From Mycolicibacterium rufum (lineage in GTDB: Bacteria > Actinomycetota > Actinomycetes > Mycobacteriales > Mycobacteriaceae): a DNA stretch of 64,000 bases. This document shows positions 1-12,813 of this stretch, piece by piece. A model generated the notes under the pieces. The model did no database searches, was not told the DNA's origin, and saw only the letters and a list, made by a program, of their open reading frames with translations. Each line of letters begins with the position of its first letter. The stretch's first letter is position 1. The stretch spans positions 930,001 to 994,000 of the forward strand of contig NZ_CP092427.2 in the NCBI RefSeq assembly GCF_022374875.2, read 5' to 3'. The translations under genes and the position numbers were made by a program.

Positions 1-1817
1 AGCGAGAGGAACCGCGGCTCAACGGGATCGGGCTGGGGCAACGGCTCCCCCGCCATCACCAGCCGGCAACGCCGCACCAGGTCGCCGATCAGCGAGGCCT
101 TCCAGTCGCCCCACACCCCGGGCCCGGTGGCCAGTGAATCCGCCTCGGCGAGCACCTGCAGCAGTTCCAGCACCACCAGGTCGCCACCGAGCGCGTCGAC
201 GACGGCTGCGATCGTCGCCGGGTCCTGCAGGTCGCGCCGCGTCGCGGTGTGCGGCAGCAGCAGATGGTGGCGCACCACCGTGGCCAGGATGGCGATGTCC
301 GACGGCCATAACCCCAACCGGTTGCCGATCTGGTGGGCCAGTTCGGCACCGATCACGCTGTGGTCCCCGCCGCGACCCTTGCCGATGTCGTGCACCAGCG
401 CGCCGAGCACCAGCAGATCGGGACGCGACACCCGCGTCGTGAACGCGCTTGCGCGCGAGACGGTTTCGACGAGATGCCGATCGACGGTCCAGATGTGGAC
501 GACGTCGCGCGGCGGCAGGTCGCGGACCGCACCCCACTCCGGGAACAGCCGACCCCACAGCCCGGTGCGGTCCAGCGCCTCGATGGTGCCGACCGCCGAC
601 GGGCCCGCGGCGAGCATGACCAGCAGATCCTTGAGTGCCTGGCGCGGCCACGGGGTGCGCAGTTCGGGGGCCGTCTCCACCAGCCTGCTCAGCGTGGACG
701 CGGCCATCGGCAGACCGGTGGTGGCCGACGCGGCCGCCACCCGCAGGATCAGCCCGGGGTCCCGCTCGGGTCGGGCGTCCCGGGCGAGGATGACCTCGCC
801 GTTGAACTCGATGACGCCTTCGTCGAGGGGACGGCGCACCGGACGGCGCAGCGCGGCCAGCCCGCGGCGGGGCAGCGCGTTGCCGGCCGTCCGGATTCCG
901 GCGTCGACGTAGTAGCTGACGGTGCGGGCCGCGTCGGAGAGCATGCGCGCCAGATCGAACCGATCCCCGATGCGCAGCGACGCGCCGATCTCGTCGGCGT
1001 GCTGGGCGAGGAGCAGCTCCCGTCCGCGGCCGGCGACCCGGTGTAACTCGGTGCGCACGTTGAGAAGTGCGAGATGGGCTTCGCCGAGGGTCTCGGTGGG
1101 CGAGGCCAACGACCGGCTCGGGTAGACATCGGCGAGTTGCGCGATCGCCAGCGCGTTGAGCAGCTGCACGTCGCGCAGCCCGCCGCGGCCGCATTTGAGG
1201 TCCGGTTCGGCGCGGTGCGCGATCTGTCCGCTGCGCTGCCAACGGGCCCGGGTGTGCTCGACGAGTTCGTCGAAACGCGAGGCGATTCCGGTACGCCACT
1301 GCCTGCGGGCACCGCCGACGAGCAGTGCGGACAGATCGGCGTCGCCGGCGATGTGCCGGGCTTCGAGCATCGCCAGCCCGGCGGAGATGTCCTTACCGGC
1401 CACGCGCAGCGCCTCGGGCACGGTGCGGACGCTGTGATCGAGTCGAATGTTGGCGTCCCACAACGGGTACCACAGCAGCTCGGCGACCTCGCCGACGATG
1501 TCGGCGGGCATGTTGTCGTGCAGCAGCATCAGATCGAGGTCGGAGTACGGCAACACCTCGCCGCGGCCAAGGCCCCCGGTGGCGACGATGGCGAACCCGC
1601 TGGTGGCCGTGATGCCGATGTCGGTCGCCTTGGTGGTGAGCCAGAAGTCGTAGAGGTCGAGCAGCGCATGACGCAACGCCGCCGAGTCCAGGCGGCCCCC
1701 GCCGGACCGGAGCTGCTCGACGGCAGCGGTGAGATCCGTTGCAGGACGGGACGAGCCCGCCGCCGGACGCTCCCATCGGGGTGCGCCGGCGGCGGGTCGC
1801 GGTCTCTGTTCGCTCAT
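1..1817 (-). CDS. glnD: PII uridylyl/adenylyltransferase GlnD (3' end outside window)
   Basis: This enzyme modifies and demodifies the PII protein encoded upstream according to nitrogen status; in actinobacteria the modification is known to be adenylylation. The ATG at 1817 opens 605 codons that run off position 1, so the C-terminal ACT domains are not visible. The nucleotidyltransferase signature is present (GGLGRGE about residues 81-87, then SDLDL with D93 and D95). An HD phosphohydrolase motif (VHDIGKG) lies near residue 460. It is the last gene of amt-glnB-glnD, 82 bases after glnB, and should share the GlnR-controlled promoter ahead of amt. Confidence 0.95.
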   Translation of the reverse strand, partial: MSEQRPRPAAGAPRWERPAAGSSRPATDLTAAVEQLRSGGGRLDSAALRHALLDLYDFWLTTKATDIGITATSGFAIVATGGLGRGEVLPYSDLDLMLLHDNMPADIVGEVAELLWYPLWDANIRLDHSVRTVPEALRVAGKDISAGLAMLEARHIAGDADLSALLVGGARRQWRTGIASRFDELVEHTRARWQRSGQIAHRAEPDLKCGRGGLRDVQLLNALAIAQLADVYPSRSLASPTETLGEAHLALLNVRTELHRVAGRGRELLLAQHADEIGASLRIGDRFDLARMLSDAARTVSYYVDAGIRTAGNALPRRGLAALRRPVRRPLDEGVIEFNGEVILARDARPERDPGLILRVAAASATTGLPMAASTLSRLVETAPELRTPWPRQALKDLLVMLAAGPSAVGTIEALDRTGLWGRLFPEWGAVRDLPPRDVVHIWTVDRHLVETVSRASAFTTRVSRPDLLVLGALVHDIGKGRGGDHSVIGAELAHQIGNRLGLWPSDIAILATVVRHHLLLPHTATRRDLQDPATIAAVVDALGGDLVVLELLQVLAEADSLATGPGVWGDWKASLIGDLVRRCRLVMAGEPLPQPDPVEPRFLS

Positions 1818-1899
1818 GAGTTGTCCTCCCGGCACGTGACGATCCAGCGCTCACACGGCCCGAGTGCCGGGAGACGACTCTTCTCCTAGACGGTGCCGG

Positions 1900-3626
<1,727 letters not shown>

Positions 3627-3698
3627 TCGCAGTTTCCTCCTTCGACATGCCACGGCCGATGACGTCCGTTGACCTGGGCATGACAATGCGCAGTGGTT

Positions 3699-3768
3699 GT
3701 TTCGCCGATGACGCACTGGTGTTTCGCTCGTGTGAACGGATCACCCGGTGACGTTTCGCTGCTGTTAC
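3699..3768 (-). promoter_or_regulatory. GlnR-type operator upstream of amt
   Basis: Read on the minus strand, the sequence contains TTCAC-N6-GAAAC-N6-GCGTC-N6-GAAAC (3736 down to 3699). This is the four-half-site layout of actinobacterial GlnR boxes, with the two GAAAC elements exactly 22 bases apart. A further GTAAC-N6-GAAAC pair lies at 3768-3753, 32 bases upstream of the first GAAAC. The position just ahead of amt-glnB-glnD fits GlnR activation under nitrogen limitation. Seen in sequence; binding by GlnR is inferred. Confidence 0.75.
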
Positions 3769-3807
3769 ATCACGGGATTCGCAGCGTGCAGAGCGCGGTG
3801 TGGGCCG

Positions 3808-5202
3808 TCAGCCGAGCAGGGCGTCGACGAACGCCGCGGGCTCGAACGGGGCGAGATCGTCGGGGCCCTCCCCCAGGCCGACGAGCTTGACCGGGACCCC
3901 GAGCTCCTGCTGGACGCGGAACACGATGCCGCCCTTGGCGGTGCCGTCCAGCTTGGTCAGCACCACCCCGGTGATGTCGACGACCTCGGCGAACACCCGG
4001 GCCTGCGGCAGGCTGTTCTGACCGATGGTGGCGTCGAGCACCAGCAGCACCTCGTCGACGGCCGCGCGCCGGCCCACCACCCGCTTGACCTTGCCGAGCT
4101 CGTCCATCAGGCCGGTTTTGGTGTGCAGCCGGCCCGCGGTGTCGATCACCACGACGTCGGCACCCGACGTGATGCCGGTGTCGACGGCGTCGAACGCCAC
4201 CGACGCGGGGTCGGCGCCCTCGGCGCCGCGCACCACCTGGGCGCCGACGCGCGAGGCCCAAGTCTGCAGCTGATCGGCGGCCGCGGCGCGGAACGTGTCG
4301 GCCGCGCCGAGGACCACGCGGCGGCCGTCGGCCACGAGCACCCGGGCCAGTTTGCCGACCGTGGTGGTCTTGCCGGTGCCGTTGACGCCGACGACGAGCA
4401 GCACCGAGGGCTTGTCCTCGTGCGGGAGAGCCCTGATCGAGCGGTCGAGCTCGGTGTGCAGCTCGGTGATCAGCACATCGCGCAGGACCGCGCGGGCGTC
4501 GGCCTCGGTGCGCACCGCGCTGCTGGCCATCCGGGCGCGCAGCGCGGTGACCACCGATTCCGTGACGACAGGCCCCAGATCGGCGATCAGCAGGGTGTCC
4601 TCGATCTCCTCCCAGGACTCCTCGTCGAGATCACCGCCGCCGAGCAGGCCCAGCATGCTGCGGCCCAGGGTGTTCTGTGATTTCGCCAGCCGGCCGCGCA
4701 GCCGGTCGAGCCGGCCCTCGGTGGGCGCGATCGCGTCGATCTCGGGGGCCGGCGTCGGTTCGGGCGTCTCCAGCGTCTCCGGCTCGGCGGGGGCCTCGGG
4801 CTCGGCGGGGGCCTCCGGCTCGGCAGGGGCCTCCGGCTCGGCAGGGGCCGGTTTGTCCACCGTGGGCGGGGGAAGGGTGTCGGGCAAGCGGACGTCGGCG
4901 ATGGGACGCTTCGGGGCGTCCCGCGGGATGGTGGCATCATCGCCGACGGCGGGTAGTCCGGTGGTGTCGATCCGCTCCGGCGTCTTCGGCGGCCGCGGCG
5001 GCGCCATCGGAGGCGCCTGGGTGGACGCCGAGAACGTGATGCCTGACGTGGCCTTGTAGCCGCCGGACCGATCGACAGGAGTGGCAGTGTCTGGAGCCGA
5101 GAGGCTGATGCGGCGCCGGCGGTACCGCACCAACCCGACGACGAGCGCAACGACCAGCAGGACGGCGATGACCGCGATGGCGATCCAGAGACCCTCACTC
5201 AC
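3808..5202 (-). CDS. ftsY: Signal recognition particle receptor FtsY
   Basis: SRP-receptor GTPase of 464 residues that docks ribosome-SRP complexes at the membrane for co-translational insertion. An N-terminal membrane segment (about residues 5-25) is followed by an Arg-rich stop, an acidic Pro/Glu linker, and the NG domain. GTPase motifs: [10 protein letters not shown] (272-281), DTAGR and [10 protein letters not shown]. The linker (about 115-150) holds four tandem EAPAEP-like units, a low-complexity stretch whose length probably varies between strains. It lies convergent to nothing and divergent from fni, with 39 bases between the starts. Confidence 0.97.
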   Translation of the reverse strand: MSEGLWIAIAVIAVLLVVALVVGLVRYRRRRISLSAPDTATPVDRSGGYKATSGITFSASTQAPPMAPPRPPKTPERIDTTGLPAVGDDATIPRDAPKRPIADVRLPDTLPPPTVDKPAPAEPEAPAEPEAPAEPEAPAEPETLETPEPTPAPEIDAIAPTEGRLDRLRGRLAKSQNTLGRSMLGLLGGGDLDEESWEEIEDTLLIADLGPVVTESVVTALRARMASSAVRTEADARAVLRDVLITELHTELDRSIRALPHEDKPSVLLVVGVNGTGKTTTVGKLARVLVADGRRVVLGAADTFRAAAADQLQTWASRVGAQVVRGAEGADPASVAFDAVDTGITSGADVVVIDTAGRLHTKTGLMDELGKVKRVVGRRAAVDEVLLVLDATIGQNSLPQARVFAEVVDITGVVLTKLDGTAKGGIVFRVQQELGVPVKLVGLGEGPDDLAPFEPAAFVDALLG

Positions 5203-5241
5203 CCGGCCATTGTCTCAGGGGCCTCGAGCGAGTCACAGCCG

Positions 5242-6270
5242 GTGAGCTTCGACCCCGGCTCGGCCCTGCAGCATCGCAAGCGGCGCCACATCGACGTGTG
5301 CCTGACCGAGGCCGTCGACTACCAGACGGTGACCACCGGTTTCGAGCGCTACCGGCTGCCCTACAACGCGCTCACCCAGACCGATCTGCGGCGCATCGAG
5401 CTGGGCACCGAGTTCCTCGGCAGGGCGCTGCGGGCACCGGTGCTGATCGGCGCGATGACCGGCGGAGCGCAGCTGTCGGGGATCATCAACCGCAACCTGG
5501 CCGCCGCGGCCCAGCAACTGGGACTGGGCATGATGCTCGGCTCGCAGCGCGTGATGATCGACGATGACGCGGCCGCACAGAGCTTCGCGGTGCGCGAGAT
5601 GGCGCCCGACGTCCTGCTGATCGGCAACATCGGCCTGGCGCAGGTGTCCCCGGCCGTGGTCCCCGGTCTCGGCGCGGCCCTGCGCCGGGTCGGCGCCGAC
5701 GCTGTCGCGGTGCACACCAATCCGCTGCAGGAGGCGATGCAGCATCGCGGGGACACCGACTTCTCGGGCTCGCTGCACCGGCTGACAGAACTCGTCGAGG
5801 CGCTCGGCTATCCGGTGATGCTCAAGGAGGTCGGCCACGGCATCGGCGCGGCAGCGGCCGCCGAACTGGTCGGCTGCCCGATCGCCGCGGTCGACGTCGC
5901 CGGGGCGGGGGGCACCTCGTGGGCACGCATCGAGCAGTTCGTGCGCTACGGCGAGGTGCGCCACCCCGCGCTGGCCGAATGGGGTATCCCGACCGCGCAG
6001 GCGCTGGCCGAGGTGCGCACGGCCCTGCCGGGCATGCCGTTGGTCGCCTCCGGCGGGATCCGCACCGGCATGGACGCCGCCAAGGCGCTGGCGATGGGCG
6101 CACAGGTGGTCGCGATCGCCCGGCCGCTGCTGGCGCCGGCCATCGAATCCGTTGCCGCGGTCGTGGATTGGTTGGAGGTGTTCCTCGAGGAGCTGGTGGT
6201 CTGCCTGCACGGCTGCGGCGCGCAGGACCTCCCCGCGCTGCGCGCAGCAGGCGTCACCCCCCTGTCGTGA
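5242..6270 (+). CDS. fni: Type II isopentenyl-diphosphate delta-isomerase
   Basis: FMN- and NAD(P)H-dependent isomerase that interconverts isopentenyl and dimethylallyl diphosphate. It has 342 residues, starting at GTG 5242. Family features are visible: an N-terminal RKRRHIDVC segment, GSQRVMIDD, the NPLQEAMQ metal/substrate motif, and a C-terminal FMN phosphate-binding region ([13 protein letters not shown], then [12 protein letters not shown]). It sits alone on the plus strand between ftsY and smc, which are direct neighbours in M. tuberculosis, so it is probably an inserted accessory gene. GC content and codon use resemble its surroundings. It ends 6 bases before the convergent smc stop. 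Confidence 0.9.
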   Translation: MSFDPGSALQHRKRRHIDVCLTEAVDYQTVTTGFERYRLPYNALTQTDLRRIELGTEFLGRALRAPVLIGAMTGGAQLSGIINRNLAAAAQQLGLGMMLGSQRVMIDDDAAAQSFAVREMAPDVLLIGNIGLAQVSPAVVPGLGAALRRVGADAVAVHTNPLQEAMQHRGDTDFSGSLHRLTELVEALGYPVMLKEVGHGIGAAAAAELVGCPIAAVDVAGAGGTSWARIEQFVRYGEVRHPALAEWGIPTAQALAEVRTALPGMPLVASGGIRTGMDAAKALAMGAQVVAIARPLLAPAIESVAAVVDWLEVFLEELVVCLHGCGAQDLPALRAAGVTPLS

Positions 6271-6276
6271 CCGTCC

Positions 6277-9200
6277 TCAGGAGGGGCTGGAGACCAGTTC
6301 CTGACCGCGCATCCGCTGGGAGATGACCGTGGTGATGCCGTCGCCGCGCATCGTCACGCCGTACAGCGCGTCGGCGACCTCCATCGTCGGCTTCTGGTGG
6401 GTGATGACGATGAGCTGCGAACGCTCGCGCAGCTGCTCGAACAGGCTGATCAGCCGCCGAAGGTTGACGTCGTCGAGCGCGGCCTCCACCTCGTCCATCA
6501 CGTAGAACGGTGACGGGCGGGCCCGGAAGATCGCCACCAGCATCGCGACCGCGGTCAACGACTTCTCGCCGCCGGACAGCAGGGACAGGCGTTTGATCTT
6601 CTTGCCCGGCGGGCGGGCCTCGACCTCGATGCCGGTGGTCAGCATGTCGCTGGGATCGGTCAGCAGCAGCCGGCCCTCGCCACCCGGGAACAGCGTCGAG
6701 AACACTTGGGAGAACTCACGTTCCACGTCGGTGTAGGCCTCGGTGAACACCTGCAGGATGCGGGCGTCGACGTCGGCGACGACGTCGAGCAGATCCTTGC
6801 GGGCGGCCTTGACGTCCTCGAGCTGAGTGGACAGGAAGTTGTAGCGCTCCTCCAGCGCTGCGAACTCCTCGAGTGCGAGCGGGTTGACACGGCCGAGTTC
6901 GGCGAGCTCGCGCTCGGCCCGCTTGGCCCTCCGCTCCTGGGTGGGCCTGTCGTAGGGCATCGGCGCCGGGGCGGTCACCTGTTCCCCGCGTTCGCGCGCC
7001 TGCTCGTACTCGGCCATCTCCAGCTCCGACGGTGGCAGCGCGACGTCGGGGCCGTACTCGGCGACCAGGTCGGCGACGGCCATCCCGAACTGCTCGAGGA
7101 CCTGCTGCTCGAGTTGCTCGATGCGCAGCGCCGCCTGCGCCTTGGCGACCTCGTCGCGGTGCAGGGCGTCGGTGAGCGCGGTGATCCGGGTGGTCAGCTC
7201 GGTGACCTCCTCGCGGGCCCGGGCGAGCTCCGCGGCACGCACCTGACGCTCGGCGGCGATCTCGTCGCGGAGTCGCGATCCGACGGCGACCGCGACGCTG
7301 AGCCGCTGCGCGACCAGTCGGCCCGCCTCGGCCACCGCCTCGGCCACGGCGGCGGCGCGCACCCGCGCCTCGCGGGCCTGGCGGGCCCGGATGCGGGCCT
7401 CCCGCTCGGCGGCCGCGGCACGGCGTAGCGAATCAGCCCGTCCGCGAACGGCATTGGCCCGCTCTTCGGCGGTGCGCACGGACAGCCGCGCCTCGACCTC
7501 GGCCGCGCGGGCGGCCTCGGCGGCGGCGGTCGACTCCTGGCGGTCGACGGGCTCCGCCTCGAACATCGGTTCCTGCTGGGCGTTGTGGAGCCGGGACTCG
7601 AGCTCGGCCAGTTCGGCGACCGTGCGGTTGCGCCCGGCCTCCAGCTCGTCGCGCTGGGTGATCAGCCGCTGCCACTCGTCGTCCGCGGCGCGGGCGTCCT
7701 GACCCAGCCGGCCGAGCTGTTCGTAGATCGCCGAGATGGCCGAGTCCGATTCGTTGAGGGCGGCCAACGCCTGTTCGGCGGCGTCCTGTCGGCTGGCCTG
7801 CTCGGCGAGCGCACCGGCCAGCGCCGCCGACAGCTCGGACGTCTGCCGTTCGGCGGCCGTCAGCTCGGCGCGGGCCTTGTCGACCTCGGACTGGATCTCC
7901 AGGGTGCTCGGTTTGCGATCCGAACCGCCACTGACCCACCCCGCCCCGACGAGATCGCCGTCGGCGGTCACCGCGCGCAGATCCGGTTGCGCGGCAACGA
8001 CATCCAGCGCGGCGGCGAGGTCGCCGACGACCGCCACGCCGGCCAGCATCGCGGTCACCGCGCCCTGCAGGCGCGGCGCCGGGTCGACCACGTCGAGGGC
8101 CCACACCGCGCCTGCGGGAAGCGGGGCCGTCGCGGCGGCGGTCGCCACCGGCCAGTCTCCCAGCACCAGGGCGGCCCGTCCGCCGTCGGAGTCCTTGAGC
8201 GCCGCGAGGGCGTCGCGGGCGGCGCCGACGTTCTCGGCGGCCAGCGCGTCGGCGGCGGCGCCGAGCACGGCCGCGATCGCCGCCTCGTGTCCGGGACGGA
8301 CCTTCACCAGCGCCGCGACCGAACCGAAAAGGCCTGCGCCACTGCGATTCTGCTGCAGCCAGGCGGCGCCGTCCTTGCGGTCAAGGCCGACCGAGAGCGC
8401 GTCGATGCGGGCCTGAAGCGACGCGACCTGCCGTTCGCCGGCGCGCTCGGCGGCCTGCAGTTCGGCGACGCGTTCGTCGGCCAGGCGCAGCGCGGCGACG
8501 GTCCGGTCGTGGTGCTCGTCGAGGCCGACCTCGCCCGCGTCGAGCTCCCCCACGCGTGCCTGCACGGTCTCGAACTCCGCCTGGGTCTGCTGGGCGCGCG
8601 CAGCGGCCTCGTCGATACCCGCACTCAGCCGCGCGACCGTCTCGTCGACCGACTCGACGCGGGTGCGCATGGTGTCGACCTGACCGGCCAGCCGGGCCAG
8701 GCCCTCCCTGCGGTCGGCCTCGGCGCGGGCGGCGGCCATGTGGGCGCGTTCGGCTTCGGCGGCCACCTGCTCGCGCTCGGCGAGTTCGGCGCGGGCGGAC
8801 TCGAGGCGGGCCCGCGACTCCTCCAGTTCCTCGAGCAGCAGCCGTTCCTGCTCGGCCACCTCGTCGGCCTGCGCCTCGAGGGCATCGGGGTCGGGTCCGC
8901 TGGAGGTGGCCGGCTCGGCGTCGAGATGCTGGGCGCGTTCGCTGGCGATGCGCACGGTCGCGCTCACCCGCTCAGCCAGCGCCGAGAGCCGGAACCAGCG
9001 CTGCTGCGCCGCGTCGGCACGCTCGCTGAGCTCGGCGACGGCCGTCTCGTGGGCGTCGAGTTCGAGCGTGCGCGTCTCGAGCCGGCGGGTCAGCTCGTCG
9101 TGGTCCCGGCGCAGCGTGGTCTCGGCCTGGTCGGTGTCGTCGAACTCGGCCTTGCGGGTCACCAGGTCGTCGGCGGCCAGCCGCAGCCGCGCGTCGCGCA

Positions 9201-9864
9201 GGTCGGCCTGGATGGTCTGGGCACGACGGGCCATCTCGGCCTGGCGGCCCAGCGGCTTGAGTTGGCGGCGCAGCTCGGTCGTCAGGTCGGTCAGCCGCGC
9301 CAGGTTGGCCGCCATCGAGTCGAGCTTGCGGACCGCCTTTTCCTTGCGCTTGCGGTGTTTGAGGACACCGGCGGCCTCCTCGATGAACGCGCGCCGGTCC
9401 TCCGGGCGTGATTCGAGAATCTCCGAGAGCTTGCCCTGGCCGACGATCACGTGCATCTCGCGGCCGATGCCCGAGTCGGACAGCAGCTCCTGGACGTCCA
9501 TCAAACGGCAACTGCTGCCGTTGATCTCGTACTCGCCGGCGCCGTCGCGGAACATCCGCCGGGTGATCGACACCTCGGAATACTCGATCGGCAGCGCGTT
9601 GTCGGAGTTGTCGATCGTCAGCGTCACCTCGGCGCGGCCCAACGGCGCCCGCGAGGACGTGCCCGCGAAGATGACGTCCTCCATCTTGCCGCCGCGCAAC
9701 GTCTTGGCGCCCTGTTCGCCCATCACCCAGGTGAGCGCGTCGACCACGTTGGACTTGCCCGAACCGTTGGGGCCCACCACGCAGGTGATGCCCGGCTCGA
9801 AGCGCAGAGTCGTCGGCGAGGCGAAGGACTTGAAGCCCTTCAGCGTCAGACTCTTCAGATGCAT
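6277..9864 (-). CDS. smc: Chromosome segregation ATPase SMC
   Basis: SMC condensin subunit of 1195 residues, a normal bacterial length. The N-terminal head has Walker A (GPNGSGKSN, 31-39). Two long coiled coils rich in Glu, Arg and Ala flank a hinge near residues 500-650. The C-terminal head has the ABC signature [10 protein letters not shown] and Walker B ([13 protein letters not shown]). It compacts and segregates the chromosome with ScpA and ScpB, which are not in this window. The acylphosphatase gene ends 26 bases upstream of the start. Confidence 0.98.
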   Translation of the reverse strand: MHLKSLTLKGFKSFASPTTLRFEPGITCVVGPNGSGKSNVVDALTWVMGEQGAKTLRGGKMEDVIFAGTSSRAPLGRAEVTLTIDNSDNALPIEYSEVSITRRMFRDGAGEYEINGSSCRLMDVQELLSDSGIGREMHVIVGQGKLSEILESRPEDRRAFIEEAAGVLKHRKRKEKAVRKLDSMAANLARLTDLTTELRRQLKPLGRQAEMARRAQTIQADLRDARLRLAADDLVTRKAEFDDTDQAETTLRRDHDELTRRLETRTLELDAHETAVAELSERADAAQQRWFRLSALAERVSATVRIASERAQHLDAEPATSSGPDPDALEAQADEVAEQERLLLEELEESRARLESARAELAEREQVAAEAERAHMAAARAEADRREGLARLAGQVDTMRTRVESVDETVARLSAGIDEAAARAQQTQAEFETVQARVGELDAGEVGLDEHHDRTVAALRLADERVAELQAAERAGERQVASLQARIDALSVGLDRKDGAAWLQQNRSGAGLFGSVAALVKVRPGHEAAIAAVLGAAADALAAENVGAARDALAALKDSDGGRAALVLGDWPVATAAATAPLPAGAVWALDVVDPAPRLQGAVTAMLAGVAVVGDLAAALDVVAAQPDLRAVTADGDLVGAGWVSGGSDRKPSTLEIQSEVDKARAELTAAERQTSELSAALAGALAEQASRQDAAEQALAALNESDSAISAIYEQLGRLGQDARAADDEWQRLITQRDELEAGRNRTVAELAELESRLHNAQQEPMFEAEPVDRQESTAAAEAARAAEVEARLSVRTAEERANAVRGRADSLRRAAAAEREARIRARQAREARVRAAAVAEAVAEAGRLVAQRLSVAVAVGSRLRDEIAAERQVRAAELARAREEVTELTTRITALTDALHRDEVAKAQAALRIEQLEQQVLEQFGMAVADLVAEYGPDVALPPSELEMAEYEQARERGEQVTAPAPMPYDRPTQERRAKRAERELAELGRVNPLALEEFAALEERYNFLSTQLEDVKAARKDLLDVVADVDARILQVFTEAYTDVEREFSQVFSTLFPGGEGRLLLTDPSDMLTTGIEVEARPPGKKIKRLSLLSGGEKSLTAVAMLVAIFRARPSPFYVMDEVEAALDDVNLRRLISLFEQLRERSQLIVITHQKPTMEVADALYGVTMRGDGITTVISQRMRGQELVSSPS

Positions 9865-9890
9865 GACGCGTTACCCTACCGCCGGGAGGG

Positions 9891-10175
9891 TCAGCGCTCG
9901 GTGAAGCCCGAGAGCGCGTCGGCCGCGGCGGACCAGTCGGCGATCACCGCGTCGACGTGACCGGGGGTCGTGCCGCCTTCGAGCAGGTCGAGCAGCTTTT
10001 GGCAGGTCTGGCGCGGGCCCTGCGCGACGACCTGCACGCGACCGTCGGGTTTGTTCGCCGCGAAGCCCGTCAGCCCCAGTTCGAGCGCGCGGGAACGCGT
10101 CCACCAGCGGAAACCCACCCCCTGAACGTGGCCGTGCACCCACGCGGTGAGCCGGACGTCACTCTCCCCCAACAT
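9891..10175 (-). CDS. acyP: Acylphosphatase
   Basis: A small cytosolic acylphosphatase of 94 residues that hydrolyses carboxyl-phosphate bonds. The family motif [13 protein letters not shown] carries the catalytic Arg, and the catalytic Asn is in [10 protein letters not shown]. The ATG at 10175 lies inside the end of the upstream OsmC gene (17-base overlap) and is preceded by a GAGGTG ribosome binding site, which suggests translational coupling. Same position as Rv2922A in M. tuberculosis. Confidence 0.93.
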   Translation of the reverse strand: MLGESDVRLTAWVHGHVQGVGFRWWTRSRALELGLTGFAANKPDGRVQVVAQGPRQTCQKLLDLLEGGTTPGHVDAVIADWSAAADALSGFTER

Positions 10176-10575
10176 CTTTCACCTCAAATGTCACTTCAGT
10201 CCCAGTTTTTAACGTGCGCCCCACCGTGCACACCTGGTCGATGGCGCGTTCGACCACGGTCCGCAGCCGGGTGAGTTCCTCGGGCGACAACGTCGAGAGG
10301 TCCAGTTCCAGCGACTCGGCGAGCAACGGGTAGCGCTCCTGATCCCGGTCGGCGGCCCCGGAGACCCGGATCGTCGCCGTGTAGTCGTCGCCGAGGCGGC
10401 GGCGCAGCGGCTGATCGCTGCTCAGACCGCTGCATCCCGCCAGGGCGATCTTCATCAGCTCGCCGGGGGTGAAGACCCCCTCGACGTCCTCGGAGCCGAT
10501 CAGAACCTCCGCGCCGCGCGTGCTGCGTCCCGTGTAGCGCCGCACGCCCGTGCGCTCCACCCAGAGTTCGGTCAT
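10159..10575 (-). CDS. OsmC/Ohr family protein
   Basis: A 138-residue OsmC-family protein. The two redox cysteines expected in peroxidase members are present: one in [11 protein letters not shown] (about residue 48) and one in [10 protein letters not shown] (about 115). Members reduce organic hydroperoxides or related electrophiles in the cytoplasm; the exact substrate cannot be read from sequence. The ATG start at 10575 lies 46 bases after the mutM stop. The 3' end overlaps acyP. Corresponds in position to Rv2923c. Confidence 0.85.
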   Translation of the reverse strand: MTELWVERTGVRRYTGRSTRGAEVLIGSEDVEGVFTPGELMKIALAGCSGLSSDQPLRRRLGDDYTATIRVSGAADRDQERYPLLAESLELDLSTLSPEELTRLRTVVERAIDQVCTVGRTLKTGTEVTFEVKDVGGE

Positions 10576-10621
10576 GCCCTATTTCTACAACCTCCCGCCC
10601 GAGCGCATTCCTGGCGGAGCG

Positions 10622-11473
10622 TCAGCGGGCGCGCGGGCGGGGCTGGCAGCGTGGGCAGGAGAACGACGAGCGGTTCATGAACTTGTCCCGCCGCATGATC
10701 GCCCCGCACCGTCGGCACGGTTCCCCCTCGCGGCCGTAGGCGTCCAGGGACCGGTCGAAGTAGCCGGACTCGCCGTTGACGTTCACATAGAGCGAATCGA
10801 AGGACGTGCCTCCCTGGCCCAGCGCATCGGTCATCACCGCGGCGGCGGCGTCGAGAAGCTCGCCCAGTTTGGCCTTCGACAGTCCCGAGGCCAGTCGGGC
10901 CCCGTTGACCTTCGCCCGCCACAGCGCCTCGTCGGCGTAGATGTTGCCGATGCCCGACACCACCGTCTGATCCAGCAGCTGACGCTTGATCTCGGAGTGC
11001 TTGCGCCGCAACACCTTCACCACACCGTCGCGATCGAAGTGCGGGTCGAGCGGATCGCGGGCGATGTGCGCGACGGGCACCGGCACCTCGTCACCGTCGA
11101 TCGTGACCGTGTCGGTGATCATCCAGCCGCCGAACGTGCGCTGGTCCACGAAGCTCAGCGTGGTCCCGTCGTCGAGCAGCGCGGCGATGCGCAGATGGTT
11201 CTCGTTCGGCACCGGGCCCAGCAGCATCTGCCCGCTCATCCCCAGGTGCACCACCAGCGCCGAGCCGTCGGAGAGCGTGAGCCACAGGTACTTTCCGCGA
11301 CGACCGGTCCCGGTGATCGTCATCTCGAGCAGTCGGGCGGTCAGATCCGCCGGGCCGGCCTCGTGGCGGCGTACCGCGCGCGGATGATGTACCCGCACCG
11401 CGGTGATGGTCCGGCCGGCGACATGCTGGTGCAGACCCCGCCGCACGACCTCGACTTCGGGGAGTTCAGGCAT
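10622..11473 (-). CDS. mutM: Formamidopyrimidine-DNA glycosylase (Fpg/MutM)
   Basis: Bifunctional DNA glycosylase/AP lyase that removes 8-oxoguanine and ring-opened purines. It has 283 residues. The mature N-terminus is PELPEVE, which supplies the catalytic Pro and Glu. The C-terminal zinc finger is intact (CRRCG ... CPRC, the last about 25 residues). The start overlaps the rnc stop by 8 bases, so mutM is probably translated from the rnc transcript. Also called fpg. Confidence 0.97.
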   Translation of the reverse strand: MPELPEVEVVRRGLHQHVAGRTITAVRVHHPRAVRRHEAGPADLTARLLEMTITGTGRRGKYLWLTLSDGSALVVHLGMSGQMLLGPVPNENHLRIAALLDDGTTLSFVDQRTFGGWMITDTVTIDGDEVPVPVAHIARDPLDPHFDRDGVVKVLRRKHSEIKRQLLDQTVVSGIGNIYADEALWRAKVNGARLASGLSKAKLGELLDAAAAVMTDALGQGGTSFDSLYVNVNGESGYFDRSLDAYGREGEPCRRCGAIMRRDKFMNRSSFSCPRCQPRPRAR

Positions 11474-12167
11474 TCCGCTCTTCGGTCAGGGCCTTCCACG
11501 CGGCAGCGGCGGCCTTCAGCTCGGCTTCCTTCTTCGTCTTCCCGACGCCGGTGCCGTACTCGCGGCCCGCGATCACCACCGTGGCGGTGAACTCCTTGTC
11601 GTGGTCCGGGCCGGTGGAGGTGACGGTGTACACCGGCGCACCCAGCCCGCGCGACGCGGTCAGCTCCTGCAGACTGCTCTTCCAGTCCAGTCCCGCACCG
11701 AGAGTCGGTGCGGTGTCCAGCAATTCGCCGAACAGGCGCAGGATCACGTCTCGTGCGACGGCGGCGCCGTGCTCCAGATAGATGGCGCCGAGCAGCGATT
11801 CGACACCGTCGGCGAGGATGCTGGACTTCTCGGCGCCGCCGGAGTTCTCCTCGCCCTTGCCCAGCAGCAGATAACTGCCCAGGCCCTTGTCCGAGAGCCG
11901 ACGCCCGACATCGGCCAGTGCCTGGGTGTTGACGATGCTCGCCCGCAGCTTGGCCAGATCACCCTCCGAGCGCTCCGGGTGACGGTGATAGAGCTCCTCG
12001 GTGATCGTCAGCCCGAGCACCGAGTCACCGAGGAACTCGAGACGTTCGTTGGTGGGCAGCCCGCCGTTCTCGTAGGAATAGCTGCGGTGGGTGAGCGCGA
12101 TGGTGAGCAGGTCTGCGGGCAACTCGACGCCGAGCGCCTCGAGGAGAGGCTGACGGTCGGCCGTCAC
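11466..12167 (-). CDS. rnc: Ribonuclease III
   Basis: Double-strand-specific endoribonuclease of 233 residues that processes rRNA precursors and structured mRNAs. The RNase III signature [14 protein letters not shown] lies in the first third and the dsRNA-binding domain in the last 70 residues ([14 protein letters not shown] ... [10 protein letters not shown]). I place the start at GTG 12167 because it forms a GTGA overlap with the YceD stop codon and the resulting N-terminus ([14 protein letters not shown]) matches the family. An upstream in-frame start at 12212 would add 15 atypical residues. Confidence 0.95.
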   Translation of the reverse strand: MTADRQPLLEALGVELPADLLTIALTHRSYSYENGGLPTNERLEFLGDSVLGLTITEELYHRHPERSEGDLAKLRASIVNTQALADVGRRLSDKGLGSYLLLGKGEENSGGAEKSSILADGVESLLGAIYLEHGAAVARDVILRLFGELLDTAPTLGAGLDWKSSLQELTASRGLGAPVYTVTSTGPDHDKEFTATVVIAGREYGTGVGKTKKEAELKAAAAAWKALTEERNA

Positions 12168-12754
12168 GACTCGTCTCCGGGCTGCTCGCGGAACTGCGCG
12201 AGTTTGGCCCACCGCGGATCGATCTGCTCGTGGTGGTGTCCGGGTTCGGCGTCATCCATCCGGACACCGCACTCGGGGCACAGACCGGCGCAGTCGGGGC
12301 TGCACACCGGCGAGAACGGCAGCGCCAGCCCGATGGCGTCGATGATCGGCTGTTCGAGGTCGACGGTGTCGCTGCCGCCGTCCCGGCCCACCCGGGGCAC
12401 CTCGTCCTCGTCGGTGGTCGCCTCGGTCGTGCTGTCGGGGTAGGCGAACAGCTCGGTCAGGTCGATCGTCACGTCGCCGGACACCGGCCGCAGGCACCGC
12501 GCACACTCGCCTTCGGTGGGCGCCGACACGCTGCCGGTGACGAGCACGCCCTCCGAGACGGACTCCAGCCGCAGGTCGAGGTGCATGGGCGCACCCTCGG
12601 GCACCGCGATCAGGTCCAGACCGATGCGCGCCGGGCTGGCCACGGTGTCGTCGACGGTGATCATCGAACCGGGCCGCCGGCCGAGCCGGGAGATGTCGAT
12701 GACCAGCGGCGACCGTGAGCCCCGGCGCGCCGCGGCGTTAACGCGCGTCGCCAT
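12164..12754 (-). CDS. YceD/DUF177 family protein
   Basis: A 196-residue DUF177 protein. It has a Cys pair in ECARCLRP and a second cluster [13 protein letters not shown], probably binding a metal. In many bacteria the gene precedes rpmF (ribosomal protein L32) and is implicated in 23S rRNA maturation. Here rpmF is missing and the next gene is rnc, joined by a GTGA overlap, which still fits a role in rRNA processing (inference). Same position as Rv2926c. Confidence 0.85.
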   Translation of the reverse strand: MATRVNAAARRGSRSPLVIDISRLGRRPGSMITVDDTVASPARIGLDLIAVPEGAPMHLDLRLESVSEGVLVTGSVSAPTEGECARCLRPVSGDVTIDLTELFAYPDSTTEATTDEDEVPRVGRDGGSDTVDLEQPIIDAIGLALPFSPVCSPDCAGLCPECGVRMDDAEPGHHHEQIDPRWAKLAQFREQPGDES

Positions 12755-12813
12755 GGACGTATCGTACGGCGGTCACGGCGGCACCCTCGCGTCGCCTGGG
12801 CCGCTGCGGCTCG

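Noticed and set aside
12168..12212. Upstream start for rnc at 12212
   Set aside because: It adds 15 atypical residues and overlaps the YceD gene; the GTGA junction at 12167 fits the family N-terminus.
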